NCBI GenBank assembly: GCA_016630955.3
Contig: CM049986.1
Span: 2,968,011 to 3,032,010, forward strand
Length of the DNA stretch: 64,000 nucleotides
Reading direction: 5' to 3'
Source of the DNA: Didymella arachidicola
Lineage: Eukaryota > Ascomycota > Dothideomycetes > Pleosporales > Didymellaceae
The notes under the pieces are model-generated. The model saw only the letters and a program-made list of their open reading frames with translations, did no database searches and was not told the DNA's origin. How positions within the stretch are numbered: position 1 is the first letter of the stretch; each line of letters begins with the position of its first letter. This document shows positions 39,901 to 48,402 of the stretch, one piece after another. Both the position numbers and the translations under genes were made by a program.

Positions 39901-40277
39901 TCCTTACGAAAAACCTACGCACACGGCGACCAACGAAAAAACTGGACAAAGTCAAGGTCGGACCATTTTTCATTTCCAAACAAATCAGCTCAGTCAACTA
40001 TCGACTTGCGCTGCCCAAGGATGCGAAGATCCATCCAGTGTTCCACATCTCGCTGTTGGAACCAGCCGACCCCAGAACGCCAATTCAGAAAGACTTTCAC
40101 TACCAGGCAGACGGCCAGGACGAATGGGAAGTCGAAAAAATAATACAACATCGCAACAAAGGCGACGGTGACGAGTACCTAGTCAAATGGTTAGGATACC
40201 CGGACTCAGAAAACACGTGGGAACCAAAAGAAAACCTCAACAACTGCCGCGAGCTACTTCGACAGTACAAAAAATAA
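36789..40277 (+). CDS. pol polyprotein of chromovirus B
   Basis: Entered by a -1 shift at 36861-36867. It has the domain order of pol A, with conserved residues intact: DSGAQSNYVS, NLIRMKEGEEWKTAF, MPFGLTNAP, YLDDILVYSK, ETDASDLALGA, the integrase finger and core, and the chromodomain EWEVEKIIQHRN...YLVKWLGYPD. The tail differs from A and C: it ends about 30 residues earlier, at CRELLRQYKK, exactly where a tRNA-like sequence follows. Confidence 0.94.
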   Translation: MLPSEVQEPRNAKTPERFHAPGRVFFRHMANRCQGRPGRELSLNTVQGSRNRRKDSDENQSLIKFPVVLEGTRMTALLDSGAQSNYVSQSAIAQAGLQKRRKEEPYPLRVANGEPMPGESTVTHEVVQRRLKVFNHEELIDLDVLGTAAHDIILGLPWLREHNPWIDWKNQRITLKCHGSGTPGQRPTQLTTQLVDEKEINNISSNKTRQDRAVDRADTNQPQDHKATVKEDSTTPDIPDEYREFIDLFRDEKTAKALPQHQEWDHEIKLEPGKKPPFGPIYQMSEKELEELRNYLKENLDKGFIRESESPAGFPVLFVPKKDGKLRPCIDYRKLNDITIKNRYPLPNISELQDRLAGAQYFTALDLRGAYNLIRMKEGEEWKTAFRTRYGHYEYLVMPFGLTNAPATCQALINNVLRAHLDITVVAYLDDILVYSKTLEEHVEHVREVLACLGAAHLRLKPEKCEWHKEEVEFLGFVVGRYGVKMSQAKIQVVKDWPTPKTVKNIQEFLGFVNFNRRFIKDYSTKALPLTKLTRKDTPFKWGEDQDKAFETLKQACVDPPTLVTFRSGEPLRMETDASDLALGACITQERDGQWHPIAYYSRKFSGPEERYDVHDKELLAIVSALEHWRVYAESCSELTIYTDHKNLVHFTTTKVLNRRQVRWSETLGQYKFKILYTPGKDNGRADALSRRHDLAGSKTINESAILGVNSDGSLGPSQQLNNMMLVRQEHHVPSQVPEELEEEVISSHHDDPLHGHPGITRTMELIKRHYEFPNMRDKVAKFIKNCVSCQQNKHSTHAKYGEAQAMEPPTAPWTNITMDFVTQLPVSKDPVTGYTYDSIFVVVDRFTKAAEFVPFRHSYTAEQLARVYLDRIVRHHGISESIISDRDKLFTSNYWTTLLAAIGTKKKLSTAYHPQTDGQTERVNQTMETYLRIYCNQQQDNWVSLLPMAQIAYNNKLSEATGVTPFFANHGRHPNLFTRALDSNIQTESAINSVEALKEVHRKSLDNIAKAQSRSISYVNKKRKTAPLLKEGDKVYLLTKNLRTRRPTKKLDKVKVGPFFISKQISSVNYRLALPKDAKIHPVFHISLLEPADPRTPIQKDFHYQADGQDEWEVEKIIQHRNKGDGDEYLVKWLGYPDSENTWEPKENLNNCRELLRQYKK
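36861..36867 (+). promoter_or_regulatory. -1 frameshift heptamer T TTT TTA (chromovirus B)
   Basis: Codons TCT TTT TTA in gag; same heptamer and register as in A and C. The pol frame continues TTT TTT AGA CAT. Confidence 0.75.
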
Positions 40278-40330
40278 GAACCCGTCAGGATTCGAACCCA
40301 CGCGCAAAAACACGTGGATCTCCAAGCCAA
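40278..40330 (-). ncRNA. tRNA-like 3' half (fragment)
   Basis: Read on the minus strand the segment gives a variable-arm-like hairpin CCACG...CGTGG, then GGGTTCGAATCC, which fits the B-box/T-loop consensus, then a short acceptor-like end. It looks like the 3' part of a class II tRNA (Leu or Ser type). No 5' half is found beside it, so it is a fragment and not a working gene. It sits right after the pol stop codon and downstream of the antisense gene on the same strand as that gene. The assignment rests on one motif and one hairpin. Confidence 0.35.
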
Positions 40331-40393
40331 AGTTTATTTGACTGGAAACCCAACGCAGAAAAACACACGGAAACTATAAAATATAAACATACC

Positions 40394-40897
40394 TTACAAA
40401 CTGCCGAGAGCTGCCGGATCAATACCACGAGTCGTAGCCTCGTCAATATAACCCAGGGTGGACCACATTGCAGGAGAAAACGCCACCTGCGCATCCGCGG
40501 CAGGACAGTTAATCTCCTCGGCACGGATATCCTCGCCTGCTTCCTCCAACTCGTTTGCAAGGCACTCAGCCTTCTTGTGCGCTCTCTCTTTCGCTTGCGC
40601 GAGAATCGCCTTGTTACGAATCAATCGCGATATCACTTCCGCGAGCAGTTTTTCATCTGCATCCACCTTCTTTTGATACTCCTCTCGAGTACGGTCAAGC
40701 GAGTCCCAGGATAGGTTCACGCACGGACGCCCTTTGCGGACGCACTCGGAACATTTCAGGCGACGGTCGTTGCTGGCCATGACGAAACACTTTTTGTTGT
40801 TTGCGAAACAAAAATCGCAAGGGATGTCGGATTCAGTATTGTGGTTTTGAATCTCGAGCGCAAGGCGGAGTTGTTCTACTCTCTTGTCAGAAACCAT
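40394..40897 (-). CDS. antisense zinc-cluster protein of chromovirus B
   Basis: The ATG is at 40897; 167 residues, opposite to gag-pol, between pol and the 3' LTR. Cys 27, 30, 37, 49, 52 and 59 give CX2CX6CX11CX2CX6C. Basic loops (ANNKK, NDRRLK, VRKGRP) and the motif RPCVNLSWDSLDRTREEY follow, then a coiled coil and an acidic C-terminus. Little sequence is shared with the A and C proteins outside the cysteine frame, yet position, strand, length class and order (zinc cluster, coiled coil, acidic tail) are the same. Confidence 0.75.
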   Translation of the reverse strand: MVSDKRVEQLRLALEIQNHNTESDIPCDFCFANNKKCFVMASNDRRLKCSECVRKGRPCVNLSWDSLDRTREEYQKKVDADEKLLAEVISRLIRNKAILAQAKERAHKKAECLANELEEAGEDIRAEEINCPAADAQVAFSPAMWSTLGYIDEATTRGIDPAALGSL

Positions 40898-40990
40898 GAT
40901 GGACTACGGGAACTAAATGGAAGAGCGGGGCAGTGCTTATAAAGAACAGCTGACGGTATTCGGGACGAATCCCAGAAAGGAGGGGGATAG

Positions 40991-41505
40991 TGTTACGAAC
41001 TCTTATACCAGCCAATTGCTGACAGGCTGTCAGCGCTCAAGAAAAGGACTCGGGCAGTATGGTTACGGGGGCTCCCCGTGCGGCACGGTTGTGACGTGGT
41101 GCTCCCACGGTCACGTGACCTCGCTCACGCCTTGGCACTCGAGCAAGTGGACCCTCACGTGCCCAGCTCACGCAGCTCACGTCGAGCAAGTCGAGCAGAC
41201 GCTCACGAAGCTCACGTCGAGCAAGTCGAGCATAGGATATCTCTTTAGTATATAAGTACGTAGGAACACAACCCTTATGGTTCGTGTTCAACCTAAGTTA
41301 TCAAGTTTGTCTTTGGATCTCAAAACCAACCTTCGAGCTAGACAGTCTACTCTGTACTACTCATCGTTACCCTGCTCTCAAGACTGACAGATCGTATCTG
41401 TACACCTTATTGCAACCAACCCCTTCGGCTTCTTGTCACCGTACTCATCCCCGAGAACCAATAGAATTAGTGCTTACGAGCTTTGCTTAAAGTACGACTT
41501 CAACA
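40991..41505 (+). repeat. 3' LTR of chromovirus B
   Basis: Reads as identical to the 5' LTR. Preceded by the purine run AGAAAGGAGGGGGATAG; followed by TGATC. Confidence 0.93.
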
Positions 41506-41510
41506 TGATC

Positions 41511-41727
41511 ATACTGATCGTTGATCTCACTGATCACTGATCGCACTGAGCACTGATCACACCGATCATTGCCAAGACTTTTGATCAGTGTCACGTGACG
41601 TGATGTCGTTCGCAGAGTCGAAGCGTTGCCCTGTCTTTCCTTGTAGTTGCCCATGCTGCCAACTCCTGCTGTGCCGTACTGGGGTGTAATACTCGTTGTG
41701 ATCCTTCGTGTTCCGCGGATCGTAACA
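41511..41727 (-). repeat. solo LTR (third U3 type), second part
   Basis: Completes the LTR begun at 33912. Contains GTCACGTGACGTGATG and, near 41505-41590, many TGATC/GATCA repeats. Ends ...GATCGTAACA, then CCTAC (41728-41732), the matching target duplication. Confidence 0.88.
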
Positions 41728-41892
41728 CCTACCTCTAACTTATACTATAATACTATTACAATATAATATATAATAATCTTATACTAAAAGTATATTATAG
41801 CTTGCTATCTAGGCTATAATTAAGAATTATAATAAGAGTAAAAGATATATTATTATAGCCTTTAACGTTCTAAGAAGCATGCTTTAAGACTA

Positions 41893-42357
41893 TGTTACGA
41901 TCTCCGAAAGAACAGGTACTGATAGGAAGCGGGGTATCGCTTAGGATAACAGCGTGTCACGTGTCACGTGACTAACCACCTCGCCAAGAGCAACCACCTT
42001 AAGATATGCAAGGTGGCAGACCACCACAAGGTGGCTACACCACCTGCAGAGTTACAGATGGTTAAGCTACTACGCGATGGTAGCAGCCAGATCTTAATAG
42101 TATAATAGTACGTAGGAACACAACTCTTACAGTGTGTGTTCAACCTAAGTTATCAAGTTTGTCTTTGGATCTCAAACCCAACCTTCGAGCTAGACAGTCT
42201 ACTCTGTACTACTCATCGTTACCTTGCTTTCAAGACTGACAGATCGTATCTGTACACCTTACTGCAACCAACCCCTTCGGCTTCCTGTCACCGTACTCAT
42301 CCCCGAGAACCAATAGAATTAGTGCTTACGAGCTTTGCTTAAAGTACGACTTCAACA
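41893..42357 (+). repeat. solo LTR (465 bp, fourth U3 type)
   Basis: TG...CA ends, target duplication GACTA at 41888-41892 and 42358-42362. U3 carries GTGTCACGTGTCACGTGAC and CCACC-rich repeats. Confidence 0.92.
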
Positions 42358-42530
42358 GACTACTGTACTAGAGCCCTCTATTAACATAATTGCAAGCCTA
42401 ACTTAAAGAAGCTAACTAAGCTAAAAGAGAAGGCCCTAGTCTAACGTATACTTAACCTTAACTAGCAAGGGATAGGTGCTATAAGGGCTATAGTATAAGA
42501 TATAGCTAATAATCTACTAGCTAAGCGTAG

Positions 42531-43008
42531 TGTTACGATCTCCGAAAGAACAGGTACTGATAGGAAGCGGGGCATCGCTTAGGGCGACAGCGTGTCACGT
42601 GTCACGTGACTGGCCACCTCGCCAAGCTCGACCACCCGCGATGGCTCGACCACCTGCGATGGCTCGACCACCTGCAATGGTTCGACCACCTGCGATGGCT
42701 TAACCACCTAAGGTGGCTTAAGTATTAGCAACATGCACACAGAATTCCCTTAGTATATATTTAGTAGGAACACAACTCTTACAGTGTGTGTTCAATCCTA
42801 AGTTAAAGTTTGTCTTTGGATCTCAAACCCAACCTTCGAGCTAGACAGTCTACTCTGTACTACTCATCGTTACCCTGCTCTCAAGACTGACAGATCGTAT
42901 CTGTACACCTTATTGCAACCAACCCCCTCGGCTTCCTGTCACCGTACTCATCCCTGAGAACCAATAGAATTAGTGCTTACGAGCTTTGCTTAAAGTACGA
43001 CTTCAACA
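42531..43008 (+). repeat. solo LTR (478 bp, fifth U3 type)
   Basis: Target duplication CGTAG at 42526-42530 and 43009-43013. U3 has GTGTCACGTGTCACGTGAC and about five copies of an 18-bp GCTCGACCACCTGCGATG repeat (42625-42720). Same type and length as the left LTR of chromovirus C, in inverse orientation. Confidence 0.92.
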
Positions 43009-43455
43009 CGTAGTAGGAAGACTATTAGTAAGTACTAGGTAGATAACTTTAAGACGCATATACTAGAGATTAAGCTTAAGAGGAGCTGTCTATATAATTG
43101 TTAGCAAGCCTTAAATAAAGATATATGTATTATAATACTCTAGTTTAAGCTAGTTGCTAATACTAAGGCTAAGTATAGTATTACTAATAATAATATATAT
43201 AACTTTAATAAGACTAGCTTTATAATAGAGGTTATATAAGGCTAGATAGTCTTTATAGGCTCTAAGAATAAAATAACCTAAAAAGAGTATAGCCTAGCAA
43301 CTATAGGTAGGTTACTAATATCTAGAGAGTTAGCGCTAAAGGCTAGGCTCTACTACCCTTTCTTATCTTCTCTAGTAAGGTCCTAATTACGTCCTAGTTC
43401 TATAATCTACCCTAGGACTAGGTTATTAAAGTTAGTCCTAACGGCTAGATATTAA

Positions 43456-43749
43456 TGTTACGATCTCTGAAGGAAACAAGGTACTGATGGGAAGCGGGGC
43501 AAGCGCTTGGATGACAGCGTGTCACGTGTCACGTGACATGCGTCGACATCCCGCCAAGAAGCGTCATCCCAAGAATCACAGGATGCCACCACATCCCGGG
43601 AAGACAATGCATCCCGAGTTACAAGGGAACAAGGCGCATTAAGGGATACTCTAGCTTTCCTACTAAGTATATATTCTAGTAAGAACACAACTCTTACAGT
43701 GTGTGTTCAACCTAAGTTATCAAGTTTGTCTTTGGATCTTAAACCCAAC
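43456..43749 (+). repeat. truncated LTR, chromovirus A type
   Basis: The first 294 bp of an A-type LTR, from TGTTACGATC to AAACCCAAC, cut where chromovirus C begins. The missing remainder is not found on the far side of C. Confidence 0.88.
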
Positions 43750-44227
43750 TGTTGAAGTCGTACTTTAAGCAAAGCTCGTAAGCACTAATTCTATTGGTTC
43801 TTAGGGATGAGTACGGTGACAGGAAGCCGAGGGGGTTGGTTGCAATAAGGTGTACAGATACGATCTGTCAGTCTTGAGAGCAGGGTAACGATGAGTAGTA
43901 CAGAGTAGACTGTCTAGCTCGAAGGTTGGGTTTGAGATCCAAAGACAAACTTTAACTTAGGATTGAACACACACTGTAAGAGTTGTGTTCCTACTAAATA
44001 TATACTAAGGGAATTCTGTGTGCATGTTGCTAATACTTAAGCCACCTTAGGTGGTTAAGCCATCGCAGGTGGTCGAACCATTGCAGGTGGTCGAGCCATC
44101 GCAGGTGGTCGAGCCATCGCGGGTGGTCGAGCTTGGCGAGGTGGTCAGTCACGTGACACGTGACACGCTGTCGCCCTAAGCGATGCCCCGCTTCCTATCA
44201 GTACCTGTTCTTTCGGAGATCGTAACA
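43750..44227 (-). repeat. 3' LTR of chromovirus C (fifth U3 type)
   Basis: Near-perfect inverse of the solo LTR 42531-43008, with the shared GGATTGAACAC and missing ATC (TAAAGTTTG for TATCAAGTTTG). Ends at 44227 beside TACCTCCCCCC, the polypurine tract. Confidence 0.9.
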
Positions 44228-44357
44228 CTACCTCCCCCCTTCTAGCATATCGTCCTCGATATATCGTTTATCCGTGCCGCGGGTCGCAGGGTAGGTCTCT
44301 CTTTTATAAGTACTGTCCGTAGGTCGCTCCTTATGATGTTCCATAGCCTTCCTAACC

Positions 44358-44954
44358 ATGCCGAAGGAATCCGGAACACGAAAACCCCGAGCCCCGCGTC
44401 TGCAGTCGTCCACTGCGGAACGTCGTGCCCGCGCGCGTCGTGTCCAAGAGCGCTCATTAGAGATGGCGTTTCGTTGCGAAAGATGTGAGCAGAAAGATAT
44501 GCGGTGTTTCGTCGATACCGCCACTGGTCGATGTGCTGGCTGTATCTCGGTACAGGCAGAGTGTAGTTTGTTCGTTCCTGAAGAGGAATGGGAAAAGGTT
44601 GAAAAGGAGAAAGAGGCAAAGCGGCTCGAAGTTGCTCGCTTGAAGGCTCTTCTCGCCAAAAGCGAGGAGGAGCTACTGAAGGTCGAAAGTCGCGAGCGTC
44701 AGTTTGCGCGTCGTGACTTGGCGCTGTTAAAGGCGCAAGATCAGGCGCAAGAGGCGGAAAGTTCGAGTACCGCTACCGGCCCCCTTATCTCCGTTCCTTG
44801 GGCTGATCCTGGCTGGTTACAGGCTAACGACTCTTCTTTTGGTCTCTCGTCTGACCAACTCTTTGTTGACTTTCTTGCTGGAAACCCTGTGGATCCTGTG
44901 CCGTACTGGCCACAGAATTTCGATACTGCGTCAGCAACTGGCGGCAGTTCGTGA
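44358..44954 (+). CDS. antisense zinc-cluster protein of chromovirus C
   Basis: ATG at 44358; 198 residues; the same Cys positions as in A (40, 43, 50, 59, 62, 69). It differs from A by scattered substitutions (KNF to KDM in the first loop, several in the coiled coil) but has no stop, although gag of the same element has lost its start and gained a stop. It overlaps the end of pol (44824-44954). Confidence 0.75.
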   Translation: MPKESGTRKPRAPRLQSSTAERRARARRVQERSLEMAFRCERCEQKDMRCFVDTATGRCAGCISVQAECSLFVPEEEWEKVEKEKEAKRLEVARLKALLAKSEEELLKVESRERQFARRDLALLKAQDQAQEAESSSTATGPLISVPWADPGWLQANDSSFGLSSDQLFVDFLAGNPVDPVPYWPQNFDTASATGGSS

Positions 44955-47900
44955 GGTTTGCTTCTGGTTCCCACGTGTTTTCCGAGTCCGGGTATCCTAA
45001 CCACTTGACTAGGTATTCGTTGTTTTGTTTGGTTTTTCGGTGTTTGATTACTTTCTCGACTTCCCACTCGTCTTGGCCGTCTGCCTGGTAGTGAAAGTCT
45101 TGCTGGATCGGAGTTCTGGGGTCGGCTGGTTCCAATAGTGAGATGTGGAACACTAGGTGGATTTTCGCATCTTTAGGCAGCGCAAGTCGATAGTTGACTG
45201 GGCTGATTTGCTTGGAAATGAAAAATGGTCCGACCTTAACTTTGTCCAGTTTTTTCGTTGGTCGCCGTATGCGTAGGTTTTTCGTAAGGAGATACACTTT
45301 ATCCCCCTCCTTTAGCAGAGGCGCCGTTTTTTGTTTCTTGTTAACATAAGAGATGCTCCGTGACTGAGCTTTGGCGATGTTATCGAGCGATTTTCTGTGT
45401 ACTTCCTTCAGTGCTTCGACTGAGTTGATCGCTGATTCCGTTTGAATGTTACTGTCCAATGATCTAGTAAAGAGATTTGGGTGTCTCCCGTGGTTTGCAA
45501 AGAACGGCGTTACGCCTGTTGCTTCCGACAATTTGTTATTGTACGCGATTTGTGCCATAGGTAGCAGTGAAACCCAATTGTCTTGCTGCTGGTTGCAGTA
45601 GATGCGGAGGTACGTCTCCATTGTTTGGTTTACTCGTTCTGTTTGGCCATCCGTCTGCGGATGATACGCGGTTGACAGTTTTTTCTTGGTACCAATAGCT
45701 GCTAACAGCGTGGTCCAGTAGTTCGATGTAAACAACTTGTCTCTATCGCTGATGATTGATTCGGAAATGCCGTGGTGTCGAACGATCCTATCCAGATACA
45801 CTCGTGCGAGCTGCTCTGCAGTGTAGCTGTGGCGGAAAGGCACAAACTCAGCGGCTTTCGTGAATCGATCCACTACAACGAAGATTGAGTCGTAGGTGTA
45901 TCCTGTTACAGGATCCTTGGAGACAGGTAGCTGTGTAACGAAATCCATCGTGATGTTCGTCCATGGTGCCGTTGGCGGCTCCATTGCCTGTGCTTCTCCA
46001 TACTTGGCGTGCGTGCTGTGTTTGTTCTGCTGACAGCTTACGCAATTCTTGATGAACTTGGCGACCTTGTCGCGCATGTTCGGGAACTCGTAATGTCTCT
46101 TGATGAGTTCCATTGTTCTGGTGATACCGGGGTGTCCATGAAGCGGGTCATCGTGGTGACTGCTTATGACTTCTTCTTCCAGTTCCTCTGGTACCTGTGA
46201 TGGTACATGATGCTCTTGACGTACTAGCATCATATTATTGAGCTGCTGGGATGGTCCCAACGATCCGTCGCTATTGATACCAAGGATCGCTGATTCGTTG
46301 ATCGTCTTGGATCCTGCGAGGTCGTGTCGTCGGCTGAGTGCGTCGGCTCTACCGTTGTCCTTTCCTGGTGTATAGAGGATCTTGAACTTATATTGTCCGA
46401 GGGTCTCGGACCATCGTACTTGTCGTCTGTTCAATACCTTTGTCGTCGTGAAGTGTACCAGGTTTTTGTGATCCGTGTAGATCGTAAGTTCCGAACAACT
46501 TTCAGCGTAGACTCGCCAATGTTCTAGGGCGGATACGATCGCGAGTAGTTCTTTGTCGTGTACGTCGTATCGTTCTTCGGGTCCTGAGAACTTGCGTGAG
46601 TAGTAGGCAATCGGGTGCCATTGACCATCTTGTTCCTGTGTGATGCATGCTCCTAACGCCAGATCTGAGGCATCTGTTTCCATTCGTAGCGGTTCTCCGC
46701 TCCTGAATGTAACCAACGTGGGTGGATCTATACAAGCCTGTTTCAACGTTTCAAAAGCTTTGTCCTGATCCTCGCCCCATTTGAAGGGTGTGTCCTTCCG
46801 CGTAAGTTTCGTAAGCGGCAAGGCCTTCGTGGAGTAATCCTTGATGAAGCGTCGGTTGAAGTTGACAAACCCAAGGAACTCTTGGATGTTCTTAACGGTT
46901 TTGGGTGTCGGCCAATCCTTCACAACCTGAATCTTTGCTTGGCTCATCTTGACTCCATATCGTCCCACTACAAACCCTAGGAATTCGACTTCCTCCTTGT
47001 GCCACTCGCACTTCTCGGGTTTTAAGCGTAGGTGCGCTGCTCCTAGGCAGACAAGCACTTGTCGTACGTGTTCGACATGCTCTTCTAGTGTTTTGCTGTA
47101 CACTAGGATGTCATCGAGGTACGCCACCACGGTAATGTCCAAGTGTGCCCTTAGCACGTTGTTGATTAAGGCCTGACATGTCGCTGGTGCGTTGGTGAGC
47201 CCGAATGGCATAACCAAATACTCGTAATGACCATAACGGGTTCTAAACGCCGTCTTCCATTCTTCGCCTTCCTTCATGCGGATGAGGTTGTACGCCCCTC
47301 TTAAATCTAACGCAGTGAAGTACTGTGCTCCGGCTAACCGATCCTGAAGTTCGCTGATGTTCGGTAGCGGGTAACGATTCTTAATCGTGATATCGTTGAG
47401 CTTTCGGTAATCGATGCAAGGTCGTAGCTTGCCATCTTTCTTTGGTACGAATAGAACGGGAAATCCTGCTGGGGATTCTGATTCTCTGATGAATCCTTTG
47501 TCGAGGTTCTCCTTAAGGTAGTTGCGCAGCTCCTTAAGTTCCTTTTCCGACATCTGGTATATTGGCCCGAATGGGGGCTTCTTGCCTTCCTCGAGCTTAA
47601 TCTCGTGGTCCCATTCCTGGTGCTGCGGTAATGCCTTCGCAGTCTTCTCATCGCGGAAGAGGTCTATAAACTCTCTGTATTCATCCGGGATGTCAGGAGT
47701 TGTACTGTTCTCCTTAACCGTCGCTTTGTGATCCGGGGGCTGGTCGGTATCTGCACGGTCGACCGCTCTATCTTGGCGCGTCTTGTTCGAAGAGATGTTG
47801 TTGATCTCCTTCTCATCCACCAGCTGCGTCGTGAGCTGCGCGGGTCGCTGTCCGGGTGTACCTGATCCGTGACACGTGAGCGTTATTCGCTGGTTCTTCC

Positions 47901-48402
47901 AGTCGATCCATGGATTGTGCTCTCTTAACCAAGGGAGTCCTAATATGATATCGTGGGCGGCCGTTCCCAGAACATCTAGGTTTATCAATTCCTCGTGGTT
48001 GAATACTTTCAGACGTCGCTGTACCACTTCGTGGGTCACAGTCGACTCTCCTGGCATTGGTTCTCCGTTGGCTACTCGTAAAGGGTATGGTTCCTCCTTT
48101 CTTCGCTTCTGCAAGCCTGCTTGCGCGATAGCGGATTGAGACACGTAGTTGCTTTGTGCTCCTGAGTCCAACAATGCCGTCATCCTGGTGCCTTCTAGCA
48201 CGACAGGGAATTTGATGAGGGACTGGGCCTCATTGGAATCCTGACGTCGATTCCGGGAGCCCTGGACTGCGTTGAGAAAAAGCTCTCGTCCGGGTTGTCC
48301 TTGGCGTCTGTTTGCCATATGTCTAAAAAAGACTCGTCCTGGGGCATAAAACCGCTCAGGCGTTTTAGTGTCTCGTGGTTCCTGCACTTCGGATGGAAGC
48401 AC
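44824..48402 (-). CDS. pol polyprotein of chromovirus C
   Basis: Open over 1192 codons in the -1 frame of gag. DSGAQSNYVS, NLIRMKEG, MPFGLTNAP, YLDDILVYSK, the integrase motifs and chromodomain are all present. A few private changes (for example HPVFH to HLVFH near the chromodomain) are seen. The product could be made only if gag were translated, which the gag lesions prevent. Confidence 0.92.
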   Translation of the reverse strand: MLPSEVQEPRDTKTPERFYAPGRVFFRHMANRRQGQPGRELFLNAVQGSRNRRQDSNEAQSLIKFPVVLEGTRMTALLDSGAQSNYVSQSAIAQAGLQKRRKEEPYPLRVANGEPMPGESTVTHEVVQRRLKVFNHEELINLDVLGTAAHDIILGLPWLREHNPWIDWKNQRITLTCHGSGTPGQRPAQLTTQLVDEKEINNISSNKTRQDRAVDRADTDQPPDHKATVKENSTTPDIPDEYREFIDLFRDEKTAKALPQHQEWDHEIKLEEGKKPPFGPIYQMSEKELKELRNYLKENLDKGFIRESESPAGFPVLFVPKKDGKLRPCIDYRKLNDITIKNRYPLPNISELQDRLAGAQYFTALDLRGAYNLIRMKEGEEWKTAFRTRYGHYEYLVMPFGLTNAPATCQALINNVLRAHLDITVVAYLDDILVYSKTLEEHVEHVRQVLVCLGAAHLRLKPEKCEWHKEEVEFLGFVVGRYGVKMSQAKIQVVKDWPTPKTVKNIQEFLGFVNFNRRFIKDYSTKALPLTKLTRKDTPFKWGEDQDKAFETLKQACIDPPTLVTFRSGEPLRMETDASDLALGACITQEQDGQWHPIAYYSRKFSGPEERYDVHDKELLAIVSALEHWRVYAESCSELTIYTDHKNLVHFTTTKVLNRRQVRWSETLGQYKFKILYTPGKDNGRADALSRRHDLAGSKTINESAILGINSDGSLGPSQQLNNMMLVRQEHHVPSQVPEELEEEVISSHHDDPLHGHPGITRTMELIKRHYEFPNMRDKVAKFIKNCVSCQQNKHSTHAKYGEAQAMEPPTAPWTNITMDFVTQLPVSKDPVTGYTYDSIFVVVDRFTKAAEFVPFRHSYTAEQLARVYLDRIVRHHGISESIISDRDKLFTSNYWTTLLAAIGTKKKLSTAYHPQTDGQTERVNQTMETYLRIYCNQQQDNWVSLLPMAQIAYNNKLSEATGVTPFFANHGRHPNLFTRSLDSNIQTESAINSVEALKEVHRKSLDNIAKAQSRSISYVNKKQKTAPLLKEGDKVYLLTKNLRIRRPTKKLDKVKVGPFFISKQISPVNYRLALPKDAKIHLVFHISLLEPADPRTPIQQDFHYQADGQDEWEVEKVIKHRKTKQNNEYLVKWLGYPDSENTWEPEANLTNCRQLLTQYRNSVASTAQDPQGFQQESQQRVGQTRDQKKSR

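Larger units (their letters stand above)
34212..41505 (+). mobile_element. Ty3/Gypsy chromovirus B (full length, best preserved)
   Basis: 515-bp LTRs (34212-34726, 40991-41505) that read as identical; target duplication TGATC at 34207-34211 and 41506-41510. gag and pol are both open. The U3 differs from that of A and C while the last ~260 bp of the LTR are nearly the same. Nested in a solo LTR that is nested in element 7'. Probably the youngest insertion here and possibly active. Confidence 0.96.
33853..43455 (+). mobile_element. element 7': second copy of element 7, RIP-degraded, with four LTR insertions
   Basis: Pieces 33853-33906, 41733-41887, 42363-42525 and 43014-43455 join, once the insertions and their 5-bp duplications are removed, into a sequence close to the reverse complement of element 7 (23165 down to 22776, then 13738 down to 13310). 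The left terminal repeat is GTTTATAAGCAAGCTATCTA. The right part is missing beyond 43455, where a truncated LTR begins. Confidence 0.75.

Noticed and set aside
12293..43455. A single large inverted duplication of the chromosome segment
   Set aside because: Only the transposon 7/7' sequence is inverted-repeated; flanks and insertions differ, so two copies in opposite orientation suffice.
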